64,000 nucleotides of DNA, taken from Limonium bicolor (lineage: Eukaryota > Streptophyta > Magnoliopsida > Caryophyllales > Plumbaginaceae). The notes beneath the pieces are model-generated. The model was not told the origin of the DNA. It was given only the letters and a program-made list of their open reading frames with translations, and did no database searches. How positions within the stretch are numbered: position 1 is the first letter of the stretch; each line of letters begins with the position of its first letter. Shown piece after piece: positions 22,139 to 31,516 of the stretch. The DNA lies in NCBI GenBank assembly GCA_023374045.1, contig CM041776.1, positions 279,185,999-279,249,998 on the forward strand, read 5' to 3'. A program made the translations under genes and the position numbers.

Positions 22139-23818
22139 GATCGTGGGGTTTTGAGTTTCAAATCCCGTAAGGTGATGCTTACATGCTGGCCAAAGGATCA
22201 AATTTCCAGCAAAAGATCAAGGAACATGCTTAAGTATTCTGGTATAGAGCACCTACAGGATATTACGATGCCATACAACAACATGTCCCTCATCAGTGCG
22301 TTTGTGGAGAGGTGGCAGCCTGATACAAACTCATTCCATATGCCATTCTGTGAGATGACGATCACCCTACATGATGTGTGGATGATACTGCAAATCCCCA
22401 TCATCGGTCGTCCATTGATAGGGGATTCATCCACCTCTGGGTTGAAGGAGGTAATGGCTGATTGTCTTAATTTTAGGGGAGATGTACAGACTATGACAGA
22501 GACACTGTGGAATACCGGTGTTGTATCGATTGCGAGCTTGTTGCAGCAATGTAGGGATGTAAATGAAGAGCCAATGAAGCAGGCATGTGGTTGGTTGTAT
22601 CATCTGATTGGTACGACCATATTAGCTGGAAAAACAAATGGTCGTCTGAGTCCACAACTATTCTCGTTAGTAGCTCCCATGAAGAAAGCTACGAAGCTTC
22701 GAAAATATGTGTGGGGAGCTGGTACTCTTGCATGGTTATATCGCTAGCTAGGGATAGCCTCTCGTGCCGGCTCTAGTGGGATAGCTGGTTTTATGACGTT
22801 ACTTGAGGTATGTGTCTTAATGTGCATCTAGTATATGATAACCCAATGAGTATTAATATTTGGTACTGCTTAATCATTCTAGTGTTTTATATGCACAGTG
22901 CTGGATTTATGTGTACTTCCCTACATTAAGACCAGCGATTAGCCCAGACTGGCGCGCTAATGATGACAGACCTTGGGCTCTAAGATGGGTGAGATCTACC
23001 TCTTAAGTGCATGATCATCGTTCACTGCAAGGCTATCGTGAGCATCTAGATGCTTTGACTGCTCTAAATGTAAGTGTTTGTAGTTGCTAACACATTGAAC
23101 CATTATTGTTTTTGTCTTTCGTTGTTGGTTACATCTTACTATTAATGATCATTGTAGATTGATTGGTTGCCCTACGGTCGGGATAATGTTAATGTTAATG
23201 GAGGGCGCACATGATATAGAGGTAACATACAGGTTATGGGGTTGAATGAGCCGTACTTGCCCGGGCGTTGTCTACGCCAGTTTGGTTACATTCAGGGTAT
23301 CCCTGAACCTCCTATTAGACCCAACCCAAGGTCTGAAAAAAGAGGAAAAACCCCACCCTACACCTATGTATACCCCCCATGTATAGTTTGTGGGAAAACA
23401 CTCCAAAATTGCTGGTTCCAGGGTATACGCCCACAAATGCGCGGTTGTATGCTTGCGACCCACTCTACCTAGATTGGTACACCAAGCATACACACCCGAA
23501 GATCCTAAACCCTGAGAGTTATCAGACCACTCTGGTTCATCGTCCAGATCCCTGTCTAGTAAGTCATATTTTCATAGTACTTCATGACATATCACTTTTA
23601 TTTTTTGTGTACTTACCTGACCAAGTGTGTTACAACTACTGTTTGAGGCAAGTGAGCTTGCACGCCCGTACTACCAAGAGAACAATGCATGGGACTGGTC
23701 ATACTATCGCCAGGGAATGCCAGAAGAAGAACAAAGGGCTGCAACTCATGGTCTTGAGGATGTGTTCAGCTCTTTATACATATGGGATAGTTACCAGCGC
23801 CAGCATGGTGCACTCTAG
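22139..23818 (+). pseudogene. PMD (plant mobile domain) protein, exons 2-5
   Basis: Exon 2 (22,139-22,807) opens with DRGVLSFKSRK and holds the PMD core: 'ISAFVERWQPDTNSFHMPF', then 'EMTITLHDVWMIL', and 'VWGAGTLAWLYR' near its end. Exon 3 is 22,899-23,069, exon 4 is 23,158-23,558 and exon 5 is about 23,626-23,818. GT-AG borders are in matching phase for introns 1-3. PMD domains occur in host proteins of the MAIN/MAIL family and in plant transposons. This copy is broken by in-frame stops at 22,745 (TAG), 23,004 (TAA) and 23,212 (TGA), and by a frame change at about 23,340-23,400 near homopolymers. The reading otherwise stays intact, so decay is recent. Confidence 0.85.
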
Positions 23819-24139
23819 TGGTTGTCATCTTGGATTTGGATGTAATAACCTTTAGTATCATCTTGGAACTATTTGTTGTCTTTCATTTTTACTTGGTGTA
23901 TTAGACGCTAGTACAATTTGTGTGGTTGTAGTTTTTTCTGGTGGACTTGGTGATGGTGGAATTATTGCTGACAATCCTGGTGACCTTGTTGATGATCTTT
24001 TGGTTGATTTTGTGGAGGTTCTTAGAACCGGTGGAGATAAGAAAAACAGGGGAGACTATGCCAAAATATTTCTAGAAATGCATCATTTCTGAAGTATTTT
24101 TAAATCAGCAAGATTGTAGCTTGATGATTGGAGAGCAAG
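23819..24139 (+). other. 3' flank of the PMD gene with an unrecognised open stretch
   Basis: A frame without ATG stays open from about 23,931 to a TGA at 24,092. It is Gly/Asp-rich (for example 'GDLVDDLLVDFVEVL') and differs in composition from its AT-rich surroundings. It may be another captured exon fragment, or chance. I do not recognise it. Confidence 0.3.
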
Positions 24140-24616
24140 CACGTATATGTCACGAGAAATGAAATATCTAACATGTACCAAAGATTGTATATGTCACGAG
24201 AAATGAAATATATCAAAATGTAGAAATTCCTAAGAAAGAAAAGTCCCTGAATTCAAATCCTATGAATCACATGATTGAAAGTGAATAACTATCTAACATG
24301 TACCAAAGATTGTATATGTCACGAGAAATGAAATATATCAAAATGTAGAAATTCCTAATAAAGAAAAGTCCCTGAATTCAAATCCTATGAATCACATGAT
24401 TGAAAGTGAATAACTATCTAACATGTACCAAAGATTGTATATGTCACGAGAAATGAAATATATCAAAATGTAGAAATTCCTAAGAAAGAAAAGTCCCTGA
24501 ATTCAAATCCTATGAATCACATGATTAAAAGTGAATAACTATCTAACATGTACCAAAGATTGTATATGTCACAAGAAATGAAATATATCAAAATGTAAAA
24601 ATTCCTAAGAAAGAAA

Positions 24617-24878
24617 AGATGTGTGACCAGCTTCAATCTAAACTTCCCGGAATGCCTTTGTTTCTGTTGTGCTTGCTGCCTGAGAGAAAGAATTGTGATA
24701 TCTATGGGCCTTGGCAGAAGAAGACTTTGGTAGAATTTGGTGTCATCACACAATGCATGGCTCCTTTCAAAGTTGACGATCAGTATTTGACAAATGTGCT
24801 TCTTAAGATCAATGCCAATCTGGGTGGTCTAAATTCTTTGTTGGCCGTTGAGTGTTCTCCAGCAATGATAATCGCGAA
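24617..24878 (+). pseudogene. Captured AGO4-clade ARGONAUTE fragment 1 (Mid/PIWI border)
   Basis: About 86 codons on the forward strand encode a continuous piece of an AGO4-type protein, with 'LPERKNCDIYGPW', 'LVEFGVITQC' and 'DQYLTNVLLKINANLGGLNS'. In this clade the region leads into the PIWI domain, just before the first catalytic Asp, which is not included. No intron interrupts it. Both ends join the 124-bp repeat; the right end shares the short overlap 'gcgaaatgaaatatct' with the repeat. AGO4 proteins load 24-nt siRNAs in RNA-directed DNA methylation. This fragment cannot encode a working protein. It could still produce siRNA or antisense RNA, which is inference. Confidence 0.85.
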
Positions 24879-24996
24879 ATGAAATATCTAACATGTACCA
24901 GAGATTGTATATGTCACGAGAAATGAAATATATCAAAATGTAGAAATTCCTAAGAAAGAAAAGTCTCCGAATTCAAATCCTATGAAACACATAATT

Positions 24997-25198
24997 GAGA
25001 AAAGGAAGCCTGAGCAGATTATTATATTTAGGGATGGTCTGAGTGAGTCTCAGTTCAACCATGTTCTAAACATCAAGCGTGACCAAATTATTGAGGCTTG
25101 CAAATTTTTGGATGAAAGCTGGAACCCCAAGTTTGTGGTGGATGCCCTGATAATGTCCCTCCCTCCCAGTACTGTTATTGATAATACGGTGTGTCACG
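24997..25198 (+). pseudogene. Captured AGO4-clade ARGONAUTE fragment 2 (PIWI core)
   Basis: Encodes 'KRKPEQIIIFRDGLSESQF' followed by 'DQIIEACKFLDESWNPKFVV', the PIWI segment carrying one catalytic Asp (in IIIFRDG). A shortened piece (about 25,140-25,198) then matches the region ending '(V)IDN-VCH', with the usual segment between 'KFVV' and this part missing. It follows fragment 1 in the parent gene order but skips over 100 residues of PIWI. The right junction uses 'tgtcacgagaaatg', shared with the 124-bp repeat. Confidence 0.85.
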
Positions 25199-25395
25199 AG
25201 AAATGAAATATATCAAAATGTAGAAATTCCTAAGAAAGAGAAGTCCCCAAATTCAAATATGATGAATACATAATTAAAAGTGAATAACTATAACAACACG
25301 TTTATTCCACGTCCAAACATCTACCAAAGATTATAAATCCTAAAAAGTATAACAACACGAGAACTAACAAGATCAATTACGCAATAACCAATAAC

Positions 25396-25920
25396 CTAAT
25401 TATTTCTTAACCTTTGTCTCTCTATTACCTGTGCTATTACATTACGTCGCATCTCATAAATTGGTTCTTGGTGTTGAAAATCATCATCATCGGGCTCAAT
25501 AGGATCATAAATAACAAGTAATGGAATATGAGTGATGAAATCATTATACTCCATGTAATTCTCCATCATCCGGCGAACTGATGTATCATTTCGTACATGA
25601 ATAAAAGTCCACTCGTAGTCGCCCTCCAGCCCCAAATACACCATTGTTGTTATGTTTATTCTGCCGAGGAGGGACTATAGTGCTTGGATTACTCGTCGTT
25701 GTAGATCACAGAGATTACCAGGATATGGCATAGTAACTTCTACGCGTCTGTGCCCCATTCTTCTATCAAATTGGGCTCCATGACGACCAAAAGTAGCTAC
25801 ATAATTAACGTGCAAACAGAAAGGAAACTCTATTTGATTTTGATAGCGAAATGGGAATTAATGTATGAAGAGTTCAAGCAAGATGTAATTAGACAGATTC
25901 TGAGAGCACAGGGTAAGGAA
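25396..25920 (-). pseudogene. MULE-borne reverse-strand gene, unrecognised (possible MuDR N-terminal-like domain)
   Basis: The ATG at 25,644 opens an 82-codon frame (VYLGLEGDYEWTFIHVRND..., acidic stretch DPIEPDDDDF, basic tail). The same frame continues upstream, with one TAG at 25,675-25,677, through 'RRVEVTMPYPGNLCDLQRRV' and 'FPFCLHVNYVATFGRH', so the real protein was longer; its start is unclear and may lie behind an intron. The pattern of short strands around a Leu-rich helix is reminiscent of the PB1/ubiquitin-like N-terminal domain of MuDR-type transposases, but this is a weak guess. The gene converges with the PMD gene, and its 3' side leads into the 124-bp repeat, so read-through would be antisense to the AGO4 fragments. 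Confidence 0.45.
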
Positions 25921-25947
25921 TGAGTATGTTGGGACACTAATACCCTC

Positions 25948-25958
25948 TTTTATAATAT
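25948..25958 (-). promoter_or_regulatory. TATA box of the reverse-strand gene
   Basis: Reverse complement aatattataaaagagg, about 300 bp upstream of the 25,644 ATG. It lies about 150 bp from the start of the 96-bp array. Confidence 0.45.
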
Positions 25959-26110
25959 TTGAGTAACGGTCACTGACATGTCCAACGGCTACTGAAAGAA
26001 AACAGGGTTATATCGTGAATTTTCCCTAAAAAGAATTCACACCAACTATTCAAATTAGATTCTAGCCGAAGGAAGCGTACCAAACACACCATGGAGAAGT
26101 TGATGATCCG

Positions 26111-26812
26111 GTACAAAGTGAATTCAAAGTTACCATTGTTAATTACCTTTGTCAGAGAAAGGTACACGTACCAGGTCACTGTGCACGTACCGGGTTACCG
26201 TTTCCAGTACAAAGTGAATTCAAAGTTACCATAGGTAATTTCTTTTGTCAGGAAAGGTACACGTACCAGGTCACTGTGCACGTACCAGGTTACCGTTTCC
26301 AGTACAAAGTGAATTCAAAGTTACCATAGGTAATTACTTTTGTTAGGGAAAGGTACACGTACCAGGTCACTGTGCACGTACCAGGTTACCGTTTCCAGTA
26401 CAAAGTGAATTCAAAGTTACCATAGGTAATTACTTTTGTCAGGGAAAGGTACACGTACCAGGTCACTGTGCACGTACCAGGTTACCGTTTCCAGTACAAA
26501 GTGAATTCAAAGTTACCATAGGTAATTACTTTTGTCTGGGAAAGGTACACGTACCAAGTCACTGTGCACGTACCAGGTTACCGTTTTCAGCACAAAGTGA
26601 AATCAAAGTTACCATAGGCAATTACTTTTGTCAGGGAAAGGTACACGTACCAGGTCACTGTGCACGTACCAGGTTACCGTTTCCAGTACAAAGTGATTCA
26701 AAGTTACCATAGGTAATTACTTTTGTCAGAGAAAGGTACACGTACCAGGACACTGTGCACGTACCAGGTTACCGTTTCCAGTACAAAGTGAATTCAAAGT
26801 TACCATAGGTAA
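26111..26812. repeat. 96-bp tandem array, segment 1 (about 7 copies)
   Basis: The unit (starting gtacaaagtgaattcaaagt) repeats every 95-96 bp. Each unit has a near-palindrome ggtacacgtacc and an internal direct repeat of 'cacgtaccaggt' 21 bp apart. The array continues at 41,029-41,967 and 59,151-59,261; elements B and C split it. It lies between the divergent promoters of the reverse-strand gene and the transposase gene. Confidence 0.92.
26808..26812. repeat. Left target-site duplication of element B
   Basis: ggtaa, repeated at 41,029-41,033. It lies inside a 96-bp unit. Confidence 0.92.
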
Positions 26813-29800
26813 TGTAACACCCCATCCAACAACAACCACATAACAACAAACTGCAGCGGAAATTCAACTCATCACATTACTTATTCCAATGGTGTTACAC
26901 GCCGTTAACCACCCACGTGGCTAACAAGGCTAATACAATACATACACAATTATATCGGTCTGATGGACTAGATTCCCGAGCAACTACACAATACATTCCT
27001 CATTCCAATTCAACATTTATTATATACATACATTCCCACTGTACCGAGTATTTACAAACTGCTGCCGATACAATTTCGGTCTTACTACACCTACTGTATA
27101 CATACACTTAAAAGTTTACCCATGTACAACGACTACCCGTCCTACTCTCGAACGGCTTCCAGCACTTCTGTACCTGAAATAGGAAAAAGAAGAGAAAGGG
27201 GTGGCCCCAAGGGGCTCAGCACCTTTGCTGGTATGGTAATCCCGCAGCCCGCATGCTACCGGGCCACGCACGACTAATTGTCGTCTTAGCATGCAGTTGA
27301 TTATATTTAAATCATGCATACAAACCATAAACATACCACACATAATAATATTTCGCCTCAATGGGCTCAACCTATAACCAAAACATCCACACTTAACCAA
27401 CCATCCAATGATTCCTTAAACCCTAGAGTGGCTCTCCTCTAAACGGAGCTACTTCCTTAACGAACGACGTGTACCATCAATCGGGTTATCCTTAAACGCC
27501 TCTTGTCACAACTGGGGTTCATTTCCATGATCCACATTCCTATCATACATCATAACTCTTTTCTCACATAACAAAACATAGCAAACCTTTCTTGCTTCCA
27601 TGTACACATGACCACATTGCATTCATTTAAAACATCCAATATAATATATTTATACCAAAGCATAGCAAGGGAATTTGCATAGCACCATAACATTACATAA
27701 CACCATATACATCGGTTCTCACAAGGAACCTTCCACCATAGTTAGTATACCATGTGAGCCTAGGGATTTTTACCAATCCCATGTTAAGCTCGTTACCATC
27801 CTCGTTACCGTCCGGTTATATAGAACGGTTAACTTATACCCAAGGTGTGTCGGATATAGTAATCCCAAGCACACCATAATAACATAACCATTAGTATGCC
27901 CCCGTGGCCCGACGTGAGTCAGTAATATAGCTTTGGTTAAGCTAAAGGGGAAAGTTGGAAACCCAATGGGAAGACAACCTTAACATACACAGAGGGTCGA
28001 ACCTATAATGGCAGGAACCCCCATCCTCACACGCGTGGCCGGAACAGACCGGACTCCTCACCCCCCATTAGTATACATACATCAAATATTAAGTGGTTAG
28101 AGATCCATTATGGAGCCTACCACATCCACAACCATACGGTATCATGACCGAGTTAAGCACACAAGGGAGGTTCACACACTTGCATACAACAACAATATCC
28201 AACTAACTCACACACGGCCGTGGTTAGCACGTTCCCAAAGTTTGGGCCGTCAACTCCGAATACCGATCACTCATGTGTTCCTAGATTTGGTTAGCTAAGG
28301 TTTAACACATATTTGAGGTTAAATGGTATCGGAGGCCAAATTCGCCACATAAATGAATTACTATAAACTCATTACATGTTTAATCTTACAAGGTGGCAAA
28401 CATTCAATAAAACATATTGGCATACAAGCCGGTTGTAATCCGTTAGGACACAGGTTGCAAGAAAACCATACCTGTCACCGGAGTCCACTTTACCACGTCC
28501 ACTTATGTTCCTCGAGCAATTCTCGAACAACTGTTGACATCACATGTTCTTTATTAACATTGGGGTAACATGTTGTTTTAAGTCTAATGCTTATAATTTC
28601 CCCGTCCACTTGGTTAAATAACTTAACATTTTTAACTTGTTTTACTCTCACATCTTAATACAACCTTTAGCCCACTTTATTGTCATTAAAACTCACCTAA
28701 CATGTCCTTAACATCCTTATAACATCATTACCTACCAATCCCCATCATCTCATATCATTTCATAACCTTAAACCATGTTTTTGGTCCGACCGACCCACGT
28801 CCGACCCACATCTGGGTCGGTCCATTACAGACCCCTTTTACTTCCTTACAAACATGCCCGTCCGACCCACGTCCGACCCACCATTCTGGGTCGGTCCATG
28901 TGCGAACATTTTCCCTCCTTTGAAACTTGACCGACCGACCCATGTCCGACCCAACCTTCTGGGTCGGTCCATTACCGAACACTTCCCTAACATTTTACAG
29001 AGGCTCGACCGACCCAACAACCTGGGTCGGCCCCTGGGTCGGTCGCCTCCTAAACTTACCCAAACTTTGTCAAATCTTCACCAAACTTCTCCTAAGGCCT
29101 CTTAATGTGTTCTAACATCATTTGGCACTTCAAACACACCCTTAAGATATTCTTTAAACACTCACAAAACTATTTTCCTAATTCCTTAAACCTTTACTTA
29201 TATCTCTACAAAATTCCTAACACTTACAATGTTTTCTCCTTATGATTTCTAGGTGGCATTTCACCTATAATGACACAATACCAAGGTGTTTCCTCTACAC
29301 CTTATCATCATCTCTCAACTTCTTTTCTTACTAACTAAATCTCCTTTTCACATCATACCTAAACATCACTTATTCCTTGAACACCCCCTTACCTAAACCT
29401 TAAACAACTTCTCCAAGACTTTAATACATTCACAAAACACCCATTGAATTCCTAGAACTTCCAAGAAACACCTAAATCCTTGCATCACTCTAAATCACCT
29501 TAATACATGTTCCCTCTCAAGTGAACATTCATTCACCTTTAATCCTTCCTAGTTCACCAAAACTCACTTACAACTCTTAGAACTTCTTACACATTTCCCA
29601 AATTTGGCCATAGCTTCTCTAGCATATACCCACATCCAAACACTTAGGTTTTCACCTTAATTCATCCAAGAACACCTAAAATCCATCAAACACATTTATA
29701 CAAACTTCACACATTAAGCACTACATCACAATATAGTGCATAACTTAAATTGCTTGGCACTTAGGCCCTTAAATGCATGGCTCTTAGGCCCTTAAATTGC

Positions 29801-31498
29801 ATAAACCTTAAACACTGAATTTCCCACATAATAATGCCTTTGACCTGCAAATACACCAACAATTCATATGCCCTTAATAAACTCCTTGAGAGCATTTTTA
29901 CTAGCTCATTCACCATTGGCTCCTTAGGTATTTTAACAAGCATTATAAGCTTATTCCTCCTAAGGCATTAAACCAAACTAAGATAGCTTGTTTACCTCTT
30001 TTCCTCACAAATTTCTTTCTTGTTTCCTTGTAGAACCGGTAGGGCATTTGGTTCCTTGCCAACAACTAAACAATATACCAACATTAAAATGAGTATATAA
30101 GCTTTAAGCTTTATCTCATTGTAAACCCTAGTTACATATATTATCTTAAGGTATTAACATGATTGTTTTACCTTGGAATGGAAAGAGAGCTTGAATGAGT
30201 ATCAAGAGAGGACCCCACCTAGTCCATGGAAGCTTGGAATGAAGCTAGAACAAGGCAATATAATGACTCCATTAAGAGTGATTTTCGGACATGACAAAAC
30301 ATGAAGGAAATGTCATTTTTCTTTGAGTTTCCTTACCTTGAAGCAAAGGAGAACAAGAATATGTGAAAAGGTGAGCTCTAGCTCCTCCCATGGTGATTCC
30401 TCTTGGCACCGAAATGGAGCTCTTGGGATTTTGAAAGGATAGAATTGAAGAGCTTGATGAGAGGAAGAGAATGGTGGTGTTTGTTTTTGATTTGGTTAAG
30501 TGAGCTAGGTTTTACAAGTGGTCAAAGATGGAAAACAATGGTGATGTTGGTGTTGCTGTAGCAGCTCGTAAAAGAGAGCAAGAAGGGAGGTTGGAGAAGC
30601 CTTGCAACCGTGGGAAATGAAGAAGGAAGGGAGAAGGAGAATGGGATCGTGTGAAATGAGAAGGCAAATGAGAGAATGAGGTTTGCTTTTGCTTTTAGAA
30701 GATATTTGTACTAAAGTGAAAAGTAACTCTTGCTTTATCATTTAGTTAACTCATTTATTTGTGTAGGTGTGGTGAGTCACTAAGGAAAACCGGCCCCAAA
30801 TAGTTAAAAGGGTGTTTTGGTCTTTGTTGACCAACTTAATCACTTATAACATTATATGTTACAAACTAGTTATAAAAATCACTATTCACCAAGAACAAGG
30901 CACATAGAAGTGAAATTTTTGATTTCCCACTAATATGGCCACCCAAATGTGATACTATATAGTACACATGTTAATTAAAGAGTAATGATGGACATTTAGC
31001 CATTCACAACTCATTTACAAGACAATTTTTCAAAAACGTGCTTTAAGACTTCTTAAAGCACATTTTGTGTTTTAACTTGTTTTCAAGCTTGGTTTTCTTT
31101 GGTAATTGATTTAATATGTTCATTAACATATAAATGAGGCATAGGTATGACCATTAGGTCTTATACACATTTATCCCAAGCTCAGAGCACATTTTTGCTC
31201 TTATTGACCTTAAGGTATTTATTTGTGTTTTGTTTGGTTTCATTGTCTACCAAAGTTTCCTAAGGACTTAATTAGCCTTATAAAGTCATAATTAAACATT
31301 ATCAAGTCTTGGTAGACTCTTTGGGTCCTAACCAAGTTCACTCCAACCTTAGAGCATGTTTTTGCTCAAACTGTGTCTTAGTGCTTTATTGCACTTTACT
31401 ATGGTTTAAATGGTTCATTCATGTTCCTGAGGCACTTTTTAGCCTTTAAATACCATAGTTAAACGTTTACACAACATACCAAGGTTTGGGGTATTTCA
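26813..31498 (-). repeat. 3' LTR of element B (4,686 bp)
   Basis: Matches 36,360-41,028. It contains a cluster of gaccca/tgggtc inverted repeats at 28,785-29,045. Short frames such as 26,917-27,111 and 27,675-27,887 are identical in the other LTR and carry no family signature, so they are not called as genes. Confidence 0.9.
28785..29045. repeat. Cluster of GACCCA/TGGGTC inverted repeats in the LTR of B
   Basis: Four units of about 65-70 bp each hold 'ccgacccac' and, 10-25 bp later, 'tgggtcgg', able to form GC-rich hairpins in an AT-rich LTR. The second copy is at 38,324-38,585. Confidence 0.8.
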
Positions 31499-31516
31499 AT
31501 CTACCCCCCTTAAAAG
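31499..31516 (-). promoter_or_regulatory. Polypurine tract of element B
   Basis: In sense it reads cttttaaggggggtagat, directly next to the 3' LTR, preceded by 'cttcgaggacgaagtt'. Confidence 0.85.

Larger units (their letters stand above)
24140..25262. repeat. 124-bp tandem repeat interrupted by AGO4-like fragments
   Basis: About four near-identical 124-126-bp units (around 24,177, 24,301, 24,425 and 24,551) share 'gtcacgagaaatgaaatata' and 'aaagtccctgaattcaaatc'. After each AGO4-like insert the repeat resumes at a similar point (24,877 and 25,196). The last copy runs into the 3' side of the reverse-strand gene, suggesting the repeat grew from that gene's 3' untranslated region. Confidence 0.8.

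Noticed and set aside
24617..25198. A working ARGONAUTE gene.
   Set aside because: Only two short pieces are present; PAZ and most of PIWI, including most catalytic residues, are missing.
26111..26812. A CRISPR-like array.
   Set aside because: The 96-bp units are head-to-tail with no unique spacers, and the context is plant transposons.
28755..29115. Repetitive frames rich in GRS/VGP or RPTHV.
   Set aside because: They reflect the GACCCA/TGGGTC inverted repeats in the LTR of B and occur on both strands.
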